Of a stretch of 64,000 bases of DNA, positions 53,819-62,947 are shown piece by piece. The notes under the pieces were generated by a model. The model did not search any database. It had not been told where the DNA came from and saw only the letters and a program-made list of their open reading frames with translations. Position numbers and translations under genes: made by a program. Position 1 is the stretch's first letter; every line of letters starts with the position of its first letter. This stretch comes from an uncultured Bacilli bacterium (GTDB lineage: Bacteria; Bacillota_I; Bacilli_A; RF39; UBA660): positions 10,231 to 74,230 of the forward strand of contig CAKPCJ010000002.1 of assembly GCA_934141575.1 (NCBI GenBank). The letters are read 5' to 3'.

Positions 53819-55702
53819 TTATTTATTTCTATATTTTAAATAAATAGCAAAACCATTTAGTATACTTATAAAATTAGAATCTAGTTCCAACTTGTCCAAT
53901 GATTCAATGGACAAATCAAATAGTTTTTCTTGAATCCTAGTAGCGTATTCATAAGCACCTGATTCTATAAAAATGTTTTTAACATTAGTTAAAGCATCAA
54001 CAGTCAAATTACTTTTCCCATAATATTTTAGTAATTCTGGTAAATATTCTCTTGCACTATCATAAATATATGAAAATAAGATCGTTTGTTTAAACTCAGA
54101 TACATCAGTAGAAACAGATTTATCAGAAGAATTTCCATATATTCCAAGGATATCATCCTTTATTTGAAAAGCAATACCCAAATTACTAAGTAATTCATCA
54201 AAGGAATCATCACATTTACCAGCTAAACACATTCCCAAGTGAAATGGGCCAATTACAGAATAATAAGCAGTTTTAAGTTTATATATTTCAAATATGTTTT
54301 TTTCTAAATCAGAAAACTTATCAAAATATTTAACCCTAAATGGCAATTCAACATCCAATATTTCGCCCCTTATAGTATTAATAACTATGTTATTATACTC
54401 ATTTATAACAGATAATAAATTTTTGTTACTATTATAATTATCAAGTATTATTTTATTAACGAGATAGAAACCCAAATCTCCAATACAAATTCCCATTGAA
54501 TTAGAAAAATCTTTCTTTTGGTTTTTATTTAAAAAATTATATTTTTCAGAATACTTAACAGGTATTGTATCTTTTCCACGTCTTTTATTAGAGTCATCTA
54601 TTATATCATCATGAATTAAAATAGAAGTTTGAAATAGTTCATATGCACTAGCTAACGCTAAATAGTTATCATCATTACCACCATAAATTCGATATGCAAG
54701 GGATATAAGATACGCTCTAATATACTTGCCATCTGAATTCATTCTAACCAATTCAGAAATAGCGTTATTTAAAATATCATTAGAATTATTCTCTAACATC
54801 TCCAAATTATACTTTTTTTGATTTTCCATGCATTTTGTTTTAACAGAATTATAATCTATATAAAACTCAATAACATTTTTGTATTCCTCTAACTCATGCT
54901 TCATAGTAGAAGCCCCAGCAGTTATACCAATATTTGTATCATTTGTAATATTATGTGTTGATAAAAATTCAAATAATTCTTCAATACTAGAAATTAAATA
55001 ACTACAGCAATAAGATGAACAAACATTTAGTAACTCTCTAGTATTAGAACTATTTTTACCCCCAATAACTATCATAAAATCGGATTCTTTTGCAACATCA
55101 ATTGAAGCCTTTTGAATAGAAGAACTAGCACCACAAATACTATTTACAAATTCTATATTTTTATCACTAAACTTTTTGCACAAATCATTATAAAGCCATA
55201 ATGCTTTATTTCCGTTAAATGTTGTCTGGCATATAATAAAAATATTATTATTATCAATATTCAAAGTTTTAATATCATCTTGATCTTCAACTATATATGC
55301 CGAATCACAACACCATCCATTAGTACCCACAACCTCCGGATGATTTTTTTTACCTATTATAATTATAGAGTACCCTGACTTATATTTTTCATAAACCTGA
55401 TCATGTATTTTAACTACTTTTTTACAGGTTGCATCATAATATTCAATATTATTACTATTTAAATAATCGTATGTTTCTTTCTTTTCACCATGTGCTCTTA
55501 TAACAACACACCTACCATTAACTGATGACAAATCATCAATACACGAAATACCTTGTTTTTCTAATAAATTTATTACATTTTTATTGTGCAAAATTTCTTT
55601 ATAAACACATACATTTTTCCCTTGCTTAACTAAATTTAAAGCAAGATCAATTGCATTCTTTGAACCAGCACAAGTTCCACATACTTTAGAAACTCTTATC
55701 AT
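53819..55702 (-). CDS. Fusion of IspH (LytB) and polyprenyl diphosphate synthase
   Basis: A 627-residue two-domain isoprenoid enzyme. Residues 1-290 are IspH, which makes IPP and DMAPP from HMBPP: cluster cysteines C11, C93 and C190, active-site H39, H71, H121, E123, T161, S219, N220 and S265 all align with the E. coli enzyme. Residues about 300-620 are a prenyl synthase with FARM 'DDIIDD' (365-370) and SARM 'DDILG' (516-520), the latter lacking the usual fifth Asp, as in some archaeal-like synthases. The ATG at 55702 is chosen because GGGTGATAAG precedes it; the frame opens at 55759. It is followed 13 nt later by the cysteine-rich secreted protein gene. Confidence 0.88.
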   Translation of the reverse strand: MIRVSKVCGTCAGSKNAIDLALNLVKQGKNVCVYKEILHNKNVINLLEKQGISCIDDLSSVNGRCVVIRAHGEKKETYDYLNSNNIEYYDATCKKVVKIHDQVYEKYKSGYSIIIIGKKNHPEVVGTNGWCCDSAYIVEDQDDIKTLNIDNNNIFIICQTTFNGNKALWLYNDLCKKFSDKNIEFVNSICGASSSIQKASIDVAKESDFMIVIGGKNSSNTRELLNVCSSYCCSYLISSIEELFEFLSTHNITNDTNIGITAGASTMKHELEEYKNVIEFYIDYNSVKTKCMENQKKYNLEMLENNSNDILNNAISELVRMNSDGKYIRAYLISLAYRIYGGNDDNYLALASAYELFQTSILIHDDIIDDSNKRRGKDTIPVKYSEKYNFLNKNQKKDFSNSMGICIGDLGFYLVNKIILDNYNSNKNLLSVINEYNNIVINTIRGEILDVELPFRVKYFDKFSDLEKNIFEIYKLKTAYYSVIGPFHLGMCLAGKCDDSFDELLSNLGIAFQIKDDILGIYGNSSDKSVSTDVSEFKQTILFSYIYDSAREYLPELLKYYGKSNLTVDALTNVKNIFIESGAYEYATRIQEKLFDLSIESLDKLELDSNFISILNGFAIYLKYRNK

Positions 55703-55750
55703 CTTATCACCCACATACACTAAGAATATTATATCATATAAACTTTTTAA

Positions 55751-55780
55751 TTGCATCATTTAAGCAATTTGGAATATAAT
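55751..55780 (+). promoter_or_regulatory. Promoter for the diguanylate cyclase
   Basis: TTGCAT at 55751-55756, 18-bp spacer, TATAAT at 55775-55780, upstream of GGGGG and the ATG at 55816. It overlaps the 5' end of the diverging IspH fusion. Confidence 0.6.
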
Positions 55781-55815
55781 ATATTTGTATTTACTTCAAG
55801 GGGGAAAAAATAACA

Positions 55816-56556
55816 ATGCTAGAAAGAGAGATTTTAAACAATTTAGATTGTTTTATAATAGTAAAAGACAAAGATGAAAAAATTATATACTACAACAAAG
55901 ATTTAGCTTTAAAATTATCACTACAAGTTAAAAAAGACAATGAATTAGAATACAATGGAAAACATTACAAAACATCAACAATTAAATTAGACAGTAACTT
56001 AACAATAGAAATGTATACTGATATAACAAAATATAAAGAAAACATAGAATATTATTCAAATAAATTAAAAAAGGATCAATTGACTAATCTTTACAACAGA
56101 CATGTTTTAAATAATGCCTTTAAAAATATGTTAGAAAATAATATACCATTTTCCATAATATTATGTGACATAGATTATTTCAAAAAAATAAATGATAAAT
56201 ATGGTCATATAGAAGGCGACAATGCTCTAAAATATATAAGTGAAATTCTTAGATCTTCTACTAGAAAAACTGATTACATTATAAGATATGGTGGTGAAGA
56301 ATTTCTAATAATATTACCATATTGCAATAAAGAAGTAGCTGAAGAAATAGCTAATAATATAAAACAAAAACTAAATAATAACGTATTTACGCTTTCAAAT
56401 AATAGTAAATCAATAAAAATAACAATGACCTTTGGCATAACAGAACTTAATGAAAATAAAAACATCACCAGTCTAATAAAAGAAGCTGATGATGCATTAT
56501 ATCAAGGTAAAACATCAGGAAGAAATAAAGTAAAAGTTTACAGCAATAAGAACTAG
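55816..56556 (+). CDS. Diguanylate cyclase (PAS-like sensor plus GGDEF)
   Basis: A 246-residue protein that would make cyclic di-GMP. The N terminus (about 1-75) looks like a short PAS domain ('FIIVKDKDEKIIYYNKDLAL'), followed by a linker and the GGDEF domain: 'DQLTNLYNRH', 'DIDYFKKINDKYGHIEGD' and the active-site loop 'RYGGEEF' (about 157-163). An RxxD inhibitory site ('RKTD') lies five residues before GGEEF. No membrane segment, so cytoplasmic. No EAL or PilZ partner is in the window. Its end overlaps the converging ABC permease by 4 nt. Confidence 0.9.
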   Translation: MLEREILNNLDCFIIVKDKDEKIIYYNKDLALKLSLQVKKDNELEYNGKHYKTSTIKLDSNLTIEMYTDITKYKENIEYYSNKLKKDQLTNLYNRHVLNNAFKNMLENNIPFSIILCDIDYFKKINDKYGHIEGDNALKYISEILRSSTRKTDYIIRYGGEEFLIILPYCNKEVAEEIANNIKQKLNNNVFTLSNNSKSIKITMTFGITELNENKNITSLIKEADDALYQGKTSGRNKVKVYSNKN

Positions 56557-56576
56557 TTTTTATTGCTTATTTTTTC
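56542..56576 (+). terminator. Intrinsic terminator of the diguanylate cyclase
   Basis: AGCAATAA (56542-56549) pairs with TTATTGCT (56560-56567) and is followed by a T run. It includes the ends of both converging genes. Confidence 0.65.
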
Positions 56577-57329
56577 TTTTGTTCCTAACATCAATATAAG
56601 TATTAAACCTATAATCCAAATAAAAGTACTTATAATAGATATATTGCATTCCTTAGTAATAGAGCCATCCAAAACAGATACTACATTATCAGTAAGTGAA
56701 GATGGTATAAAATATTTTATTTTAGAAAACATATTTAACATTAAAATACCAAAATAAAATGAAAAATTAAGTACCATACTTTGTGTAGTAGACTTACTAA
56801 AATTAGAAATAAAATTAATCATTATAACAAAAAATACTATAAATAAATACAAAGAAATCAGACTATAAAACCAATGCGTTGGAAATGCAGCTTTAAACAA
56901 AATATAAGTTGTAACAAGAAATACAATTATAGATAAAAAATATGATATGGTAACAACAATTAATTGTGCTACAACATGTGATAAGATAAATTCCCTTTTA
57001 TTAATTCCATTCATTTTTAAAACTAGATATGTACCACTAGTTTTTTCTTTTATAATACTAGATGCAAACATAATAATAAGAATAAATATAAACATTTCAG
57101 CCAAATTGCCATTTAATTGCACATAAGAATCTATATAAGTTGCAGTGCCTAACAATGCTGATAACTCTCCTAAATCTTCACCAAACAATTTTAATAACTC
57201 TTGAACTATTTTAGCCGATATTGGACTCACAATAGCAAATCCTATTAATACAAGAAATATAATCAGAAATTTTTTAGCCCTAAATATTGAGGTTAAATCT
57301 TTTTTTAATAAACACTTAATTTTTTTCAT
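56553..57329 (-). CDS. ABC-2 type transporter permease
   Basis: A 258-residue permease with six hydrophobic helices, a Lys-rich cytoplasmic N terminus ('MKKIKCLLKKDL') and 'SIIKEKTSGTYLVLKMNGI' after the second helix, as in ABC-2 (NatB-type) permeases. It overlaps the end of the ATPase gene by 14 nt, so the two form one exporter. The substrate is unknown; such pairs export drugs, antimicrobial peptides or ions. Confidence 0.88.
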   Translation of the reverse strand: MKKIKCLLKKDLTSIFRAKKFLIIFLVLIGFAIVSPISAKIVQELLKLFGEDLGELSALLGTATYIDSYVQLNGNLAEMFIFILIIMFASSIIKEKTSGTYLVLKMNGINKREFILSHVVAQLIVVTISYFLSIIVFLVTTYILFKAAFPTHWFYSLISLYLFIVFFVIMINFISNFSKSTTQSMVLNFSFYFGILMLNMFSKIKYFIPSSLTDNVVSVLDGSITKECNISIISTFIWIIGLILILMLGTKEKISNKN

Positions 57330-58194
57330 TTTTGCTTACCTCCGATACAAATATATCTTCTAATCCCTGTTTCTTTATATCTATTGAATTAACACATATT
57401 TTACTTTTTAAAAGAATATCAAATATAATTAATTGTTCATTTTTTATATCATCAGACTCTATTTCAACCAAATTTGAATTAACTTCTATTTCTTTACCAT
57501 ATTTTTTCTTAAATTTATCTAAATCTTCACCATTCATAAATTCAATAATTAACTTATTTGTAGATATAGATATCTCATTAACTTTTTTATCTAGCAATAT
57601 TTTTCCACCATCAATTATTATTATTTGATCACATATTCTCTCAGCATCACTTAATATATGTGAAGAAAATATTATAGACATTTTACCTTTTAATTTATTA
57701 ATTAAATCAAATATTTCCTTTCTACCAATTGGATCAAGTGCAGAAACAGGTTCATCCAAAATAAGAATATCTGGATCATTTATAATTGATGCCGCTATGC
57801 CCAAACGTTGTCTAAGACCTCTTGATAATCTCTTTATAACTTTATCTTTTTCTTTAGTTAAACCAACTAATTTTAAAACTTCATCAATTTTTTTTAAATC
57901 ATTATTATCATTAAGTGATAATAAAAATTCTAAATATTCACTTATTGTATAAAACTCATAAAATTGTGGTACATCTTGTAAATAAGATATTTTTGTCGCA
58001 TTATCATACAATATTTGCCCACCATCTTTTTCAAGAAGATCAACAATAATTTTCATAGTAGTTGTTTTACCTGCACCATTTGGTCCTAAAAATCCGCATA
58101 CTTTTCCCTTTTCAAGTGAAAAAGAAATATTATCTAATATAACCTTATTACCATATTTTTTAGTTAAATTTTTTATTTCCAATACCTTAGCCAT
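57316..58194 (-). CDS. ABC transporter ATP-binding protein
   Basis: A 292-residue ATPase: Walker A 'GPNGAGKTT' (about 37-45), signature 'LSRGLRQRLG' (about 124-133), Walker B 'ILILDEPVS' (about 145-153) and H-loop 'SSHIL'. The signature has R for the middle G (LSRGL), which is common in this subgroup. The C-terminal extension (about 210-292) is also typical. An AGGAGG site precedes the ATG. Partner of the ABC-2 permease. Confidence 0.93.
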   Translation of the reverse strand: MAKVLEIKNLTKKYGNKVILDNISFSLEKGKVCGFLGPNGAGKTTTMKIIVDLLEKDGGQILYDNATKISYLQDVPQFYEFYTISEYLEFLLSLNDNNDLKKIDEVLKLVGLTKEKDKVIKRLSRGLRQRLGIAASIINDPDILILDEPVSALDPIGRKEIFDLINKLKGKMSIIFSSHILSDAERICDQIIIIDGGKILLDKKVNEISISTNKLIIEFMNGEDLDKFKKKYGKEIEVNSNLVEIESDDIKNEQLIIFDILLKSKICVNSIDIKKQGLEDIFVSEVSKNEKN

Positions 58195-58261
58195 ACTATC
58201 CTCCTAACACAATTGTATTACTATAAACAATAAAATACAATAAAAAAACAATATATAATAT

Positions 58262-58289
58262 TTGAATATTTATGAAATTAATGTATAAT
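58262..58289 (+). promoter_or_regulatory. Promoter for the DUF308 gene
   Basis: TTGAAT at 58262-58267, 16-bp spacer, TATAAT at 58284-58289, then TAGGTGATT before the ATG at 58306. Confidence 0.65.
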
Positions 58290-58305
58290 CATAATAGGTG
58301 ATTGT

Positions 58306-58848
58306 ATGGAAGAATTAATAGTAAACAATGAAACTAATAAAAAAGAAAAATCGAGTGATAAGTATTATCTTATAATTTCAATAATATTTTTAATATTCGG
58401 TTCAATACTTACAACTAATCCAGGAAATATAGTAAAGTTTATATCATACATAATTGGCAGTATATTAATAATCATAGGAACTATTAGAGTAATATCATTT
58501 ATTATTATGAGAAAAAAATATCAAATCACAAAAACAAGTGACATTATATCAGGAATAATACTTATAATTTTTGGAATAATCGCATGTATATGGGGAACAA
58601 CAGTAGAAACTGTTATCAGAATAATAATAGGAGCATGGATACTTTATTGTGGAATAACAAAATTAATATACGGATTAAGTATTGAACAAAAAAAGATAAA
58701 TCCTATAACAATAATTGCTATGTTAATGATAGTAATAGGACTATCAGCAATTATGATTAAATACATCGAATTTCAAATTCTTGGAATTTTAATAATTATA
58801 TACTCTGTAGTTGATATAATTGGTTATATATTATCCCATAAAAAATAA
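58306..58848 (+). CDS. DUF308/HdeD-like membrane protein
   Basis: A 180-residue protein with six closely spaced hydrophobic helices, glycine-rich in pairs ('IIGSILIIIGTIRV', 'IISGIILIIFGI'), typical of the DUF308 (HdeD-like) family. The N terminus is charged and cytoplasmic. HdeD is tied to acid stress in E. coli, but Firmicutes members are of unknown function. Monocistronic, with promoter and terminator. Confidence 0.8.
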   Translation: MEELIVNNETNKKEKSSDKYYLIISIIFLIFGSILTTNPGNIVKFISYIIGSILIIIGTIRVISFIIMRKKYQITKTSDIISGIILIIFGIIACIWGTTVETVIRIIIGAWILYCGITKLIYGLSIEQKKINPITIIAMLMIVIGLSAIMIKYIEFQILGILIIIYSVVDIIGYILSHKK

Positions 58849-58868
58849 GAGGTTGCCCTCTTTTTTTT
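58848..58868. terminator. Intrinsic terminator between converging genes
   Basis: AGAGG (58848-58852) pairs with CCTCT (58857-58861) around TTGC, followed by a T run. It overlaps the DUF308 stop codon and serves the converging YtxH gene weakly. Confidence 0.7.
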
Positions 58869-59274
58869 ATTTATCTTCTAATTTTTTTAATACATCTTTA
58901 GTAACTTTAATAGCTGATTCTCTAACCGAATTAGCAACACTTTCTAGTGCCGGAGTTCCCTTTTTTACAGCATAATCAACTAAATCTTGTGCCTTCTTTT
59001 GAATTTGTTTTGATTTTTTCTTTGCAGCTTCCAACACCTTTTCCTTATCCAAATCCTCAATCTCTTCCTTTAATTGATTAGCACGTGTCTCTATATATTC
59101 AACTACATCTTCTTTTTTTATTTGTTTTGCTTTATTTATCAAATCATCTATTTTAGCCTTTAATTCTTTTCTCGTTTCACTTCCACTTTTTGGTGCAAAT
59201 AAAACTCCTGCAGCTGCTCCAATAGCAACCCCAGTACCAACTGCTACTGCTGTTTTGATTGTTCCTTTTTTCAT
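58867..59274 (-). CDS. YtxH domain protein
   Basis: A protein of about 135 residues with an N-terminal Gly/Ala-rich membrane helix (about 5-25, 'VGTGVAIGAAAGVLFAPKSG') and a long, charged, Lys/Glu-rich coiled coil. The 'GxxxGxLFAPKSGxETR' signature is that of YtxH. The ATG at 59274 is chosen because AGAGGT sits 6 nt upstream; an in-frame ATG at 59280 is too close to it. The family is linked to general stress in Bacillus; this member's role is not shown. Confidence 0.87.
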   Translation of the reverse strand: MKKGTIKTAVAVGTGVAIGAAAGVLFAPKSGSETRKELKAKIDDLINKAKQIKKEDVVEYIETRANQLKEEIEDLDKEKVLEAAKKKSKQIQKKAQDLVDYAVKKGTPALESVANSVRESAIKVTKDVLKKLEDK

Positions 59275-59369
59275 ACACATACCTCTTTCCTTACAATTTT
59301 ATTATAAACAAATACAATTTATGCGGTCAATTTAAAAATGTTTGTGTTTACTATTAATATGTAAACAAA

Positions 59370-61895
59370 TTATATATTCTCATCTTTAATAGATTCCAAT
59401 ATATTCTCTTTTTTTATCTTTCTTGATGAATACAGCATTGTCATTAAAACAATTAAGAATACAGCAATAATTGCTATTAAAACTGATCCCCATGGAACTA
59501 GTAAATGATCATAACTATATACATCAGAAATAGCAAATCTAATTAAATACATTATTGCAAATGATACAGGTAAAGAATATATTAACGATTTAAATCCAAA
59601 GAACAAGCTTTCTAAAAATAATATTTTATTAAATCCTTTAGGTTGTAAACCTATACTTCTTAACATAGCAAATTCTCTTCTTCTAAGTAAAATATTAGTA
59701 TTAATAGTATTAAATACACTAGTAACACCTATAAGTGTAACAAGCGAAATAAATCCATAAAGCAATATTTTAATAACTAATACTAAATTATTAACAAGTT
59801 TCATTTCTTCTTTAACTGAATAATACTCATAATTTGTATCGCAAATATCATCAAATGCCTTCTTTAAATAAGTTTCATCAGACGATTTAATGTACAAACA
59901 AGAATATTCATAACCTTCAGACTTCAAACTATTATATTCCTTAGACAATGAATCATTTGTAATCATTACTATATTATATCCAGAAATATATGAAGATATA
60001 CCAAAAGGAATTTCTTGAATTAAATTAACACTATTAGGTTCCATGCAATTAATTTCACTAGTAAATTCAAAATCGCATAGTAATATTTTTTTATCAAAGT
60101 TATCATTAAATATTTTTCCAGAATAATTTTTTTTAGAATTTTTATCATACTCAACAACCTTATAATTATCTATAATAATTGGTTTATTAATATCAAGTGA
60201 ATATTTTTTCACAATTTTTTTATAATCCAAATCACTAATAACAACTTCAACAAGATTTTGATATATTTTTGAATCCTCAATCAAAAATGATTTAAAACTA
60301 TCAGCTAAATATTTATCATCAATTTTAATTCTGTAATTATTTACTTTTTTTACTATTAATGAATCATCAACTTTATTAGTTTTTGATAAAATTTCATACT
60401 TTGATAATGAGTCTTCATTAGAATTATTATAAATATAAACATCGTAATCAGGTAATAAAGTTAAATCATCTATACTTGAAAATGAATATTTCAAAAAACA
60501 AGAAAACGATATAAACAAAACTATACTTATAAATAAAGAAACTATTGTAATTCTATACTTTTTCTTATTTCGCTTCATATTTTTCATGGCAAGTTCGCCT
60601 TCAACACCAAATAATTTTTTTACTAGCTTATTAGTTTTTAATTTTTTTGACTTTAGCTTAATATCATCATTTTGTCTAATTGCCTCAATTGGTGTTATTC
60701 TGCTAGCTCTTATTGCTGGAATTAAAGCAGAGAAAAATATAGTTACCATCATAAATATTATAGGAATTATTATAAATTCAGGATAAAAGCTTAATGAAAG
60801 TTCAAATTCAAATACTCCCTTTAAAAGTGAATTTATAACTCTTAATAATACTCCTATACCAAATATACTAGAAATAATACCAACTGTTATTCCAACTACC
60901 CCAATAATAAATGCTTCAAAATATACACTTCTAATTATTTGCCTTTTAGTAGCACCTATACTAGATAAAAGTCCAAACTGTTTTTTTCTTTCAGAAATTG
61001 ATATAGCAAACGAATTATATATAACAATAATACACGCTATTGATATAAGACCCAAAAATATACTCATAATCATAATAAGAGAGTTATTATAATTGCCATA
61101 TCTAGTTTGACCATACAACGAAAGCAAAGAAGAATTATATTCGATATCATTGATAGATAATCCATACGAAGAAGCAAGTTTTTCGGTTCTATCATATACA
61201 TTATTTACATTTTTATATTTTGCATATACATTAACTGGTTTATCATCAAAAGATCTTTTAGTAAAAATACTATATCCTGCTGCTGAATATAACTCATAAT
61301 TGCTACGTTCTACAATCCCAACTATTTTCAAATCCATCGCTTTAGTATTTCTTAATTCTTCTGGTTCATCACTAGAATAACTAGCATTACCTATTACTTC
61401 ATAATCATCAACATAATATCTATCACCAAACTCATAGGAAATAATATCTCCAACATTATATTTAGCACCACCATTATAAATTAAATGTTGTGAAATAACT
61501 ATTTCATTACTATTTTCCGGAAGTCTTCCCTCTACCAATTTTAATGATTTTAAATACTCATCATTTCCACTAATTAAATATAAATAAGGTTTGTATTCAT
61601 TAGTTGATGATTCAAATAATGCGGATGCTATCCCTTGTTCTATAATTATATTACTTTCAAGTTCATTATTATTTTTAAGCTCATTAAGTTTATTAGAAGG
61701 AAAATTTTTAAGCTCAAAAATATAATCTCCTTTATTACTAATCACAGATTTAATCATATTATCTCTAACTGTTGAAAATAATAATCCTACACCAACCATA
61801 AGTGCTGTTGAAAGAACTACACCTATTATAGACACTATAGTTCTTTTTTTATTTAACTTTAGATATTTCAAAGTTATTTTATTAAGAATACTCAT
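59370..61895 (-). CDS. FtsX-like ABC transporter permease
   Basis: An 841-residue permease of the MacB/FtsX type. After an N-terminal membrane helix (about 15-40), there is an extracellular domain (45-265), three helices (about 268-400), then a second repeat: a helix (about 450-470), an external domain and three C-terminal helices (about 700-830). 'SIGATKRQIIRSVYFEAFIIG' (about 310-330) and 'RREFAMLRSIG' (about 735-745) mark the two FtsX domains. It lies 1 nt downstream of the ATPase gene. Such systems export lipids or peptides, or sense antimicrobial peptides. Confidence 0.9.
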   Translation of the reverse strand: MSILNKITLKYLKLNKKRTIVSIIGVVLSTALMVGVGLLFSTVRDNMIKSVISNKGDYIFELKNFPSNKLNELKNNNELESNIIIEQGIASALFESSTNEYKPYLYLISGNDEYLKSLKLVEGRLPENSNEIVISQHLIYNGGAKYNVGDIISYEFGDRYYVDDYEVIGNASYSSDEPEELRNTKAMDLKIVGIVERSNYELYSAAGYSIFTKRSFDDKPVNVYAKYKNVNNVYDRTEKLASSYGLSINDIEYNSSLLSLYGQTRYGNYNNSLIMIMSIFLGLISIACIIVIYNSFAISISERKKQFGLLSSIGATKRQIIRSVYFEAFIIGVVGITVGIISSIFGIGVLLRVINSLLKGVFEFELSLSFYPEFIIIPIIFMMVTIFFSALIPAIRASRITPIEAIRQNDDIKLKSKKLKTNKLVKKLFGVEGELAMKNMKRNKKKYRITIVSLFISIVLFISFSCFLKYSFSSIDDLTLLPDYDVYIYNNSNEDSLSKYEILSKTNKVDDSLIVKKVNNYRIKIDDKYLADSFKSFLIEDSKIYQNLVEVVISDLDYKKIVKKYSLDINKPIIIDNYKVVEYDKNSKKNYSGKIFNDNFDKKILLCDFEFTSEINCMEPNSVNLIQEIPFGISSYISGYNIVMITNDSLSKEYNSLKSEGYEYSCLYIKSSDETYLKKAFDDICDTNYEYYSVKEEMKLVNNLVLVIKILLYGFISLVTLIGVTSVFNTINTNILLRRREFAMLRSIGLQPKGFNKILFLESLFFGFKSLIYSLPVSFAIMYLIRFAISDVYSYDHLLVPWGSVLIAIIAVFLIVLMTMLYSSRKIKKENILESIKDENI

Positions 61896-61896
61896 A

Positions 61897-62577
61897 CTAC
61901 TTCACCACTTCATCGGAAGTAATTTTACCGTCATCTATAGTTATAATTCTATCAGCATTTCCAGCTATAGAAAGATCATGTGTTATCATTATAATTGTCT
62001 GTTTATATTTCTTATTTGATAGTTTCAAGAGTTCAATTATTTCACTAGATGATTTACTATCAAGATTTCCTGTTGGTTCATCAGCTAACAATATTTTAGG
62101 TTTAGTTATAAGAGCTCTACCAATAGATACTCTTTGCTGTTGTCCACCAGATAATTCATTTGGCAAATGTGATACTCTAGAACTTAAACCTAAAACATCT
62201 ATAATCTCATTCAAGTATTCACTATCTACTTTCTTACCATCTAACTCAACTGGCAAAGTAATATTTTCCGAAACATTAAGTGTTGGTATAAGATTATAAA
62301 ATTGATATATCAATGCTACTTTCCTTCTTCTAAAAACTGCCAAATCATTTTCATTCAATTTGTAAACATCTTCTCCATTTACAAAAACTTTGCCACTAGT
62401 CGGCCTATCTACTGCTCCCAAAATGTGAAGTAAGGTACTCTTTCCGCTTCCAGATGCTCCCACAATAGCAACAAATTCGCCCTCTTCAACTGAAAAATTG
62501 ACATTATCAAGAGCGTTAACTAATGTTTCTCCTTTACCATATGTTTTACATAAATTTTGTACTTTTAATATTTCCAT
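61897..62577 (-). CDS. ABC transporter ATP-binding protein (MacB/LolD type)
   Basis: A 226-residue ATPase with Walker A 'GASGSGKST' (about 41-49), signature 'LSGGQQQRVSIGRAL' (about 139-153), Walker B 'ILLADEPTGNLD' (about 160-171) and H-loop 'ITHD'. The 'DEPTGNLD' form and 'YQFYNLIPTL' segment are typical of FtsX-type permease partners. It sits between the GntR regulator and the permease in one operon. Confidence 0.95.
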   Translation of the reverse strand: MEILKVQNLCKTYGKGETLVNALDNVNFSVEEGEFVAIVGASGSGKSTLLHILGAVDRPTSGKVFVNGEDVYKLNENDLAVFRRRKVALIYQFYNLIPTLNVSENITLPVELDGKKVDSEYLNEIIDVLGLSSRVSHLPNELSGGQQQRVSIGRALITKPKILLADEPTGNLDSKSSSEIIELLKLSNKKYKQTIIMITHDLSIAGNADRIITIDDGKITSDEVVK

Positions 62578-62578
62578 A

Positions 62579-62947
62579 TTATTTTAACCTTTCTAAAATT
62601 TCTTTCCTACTTATTCCCAACTTCTCAAGTTCAGATATTCTTTTACTAATCAATTCAATCTCGTTGGCTATTTTTTCAGAAGCTACATTATCAACATGAT
62701 CCGAAATAAATGTTCCTTTAGTTGATACAGTTTGAATTATACCCTTTGCCTCTAATTTTTCATAAGCCTTCTTAACAGTATTTGGATTTATACCAAGAGT
62801 ACTTGCCAATTCTCTAATAGATGGGATTTGTTCCTTTGGCTTCAATATTCCAAGAGCAACATATCTTTCAAATTCATTTATTATTTGTTCATAAATAGGT
62901 GTTCTATTTTGATAATCCAAATTAATAATACTATTCATATTCTTCAT
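62579..62947 (-). CDS. GntR family regulator (YtrA subfamily)
   Basis: A 122-residue repressor-type protein. The winged helix covers about 10-76 with 'IPSIRELASTLGINPNTVKKAYEKLEAKG' as its helix-turn-helix (quoted in two parts: 'PSIRELASTLGINPNTV' and 'YEKLEAKGII'). Only a short helical tail (about 85-122) follows, as in the YtrA group that controls ABC transporters. It lies upstream of an ATPase and an FtsX permease and overlaps the 3' end of the partial gene, so it probably controls this operon. Confidence 0.9.
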   Translation of the reverse strand: MKNMNSIINLDYQNRTPIYEQIINEFERYVALGILKPKEQIPSIRELASTLGINPNTVKKAYEKLEAKGIIQTVSTKGTFISDHVDNVASEKIANEIELISKRISELEKLGISRKEILERLK

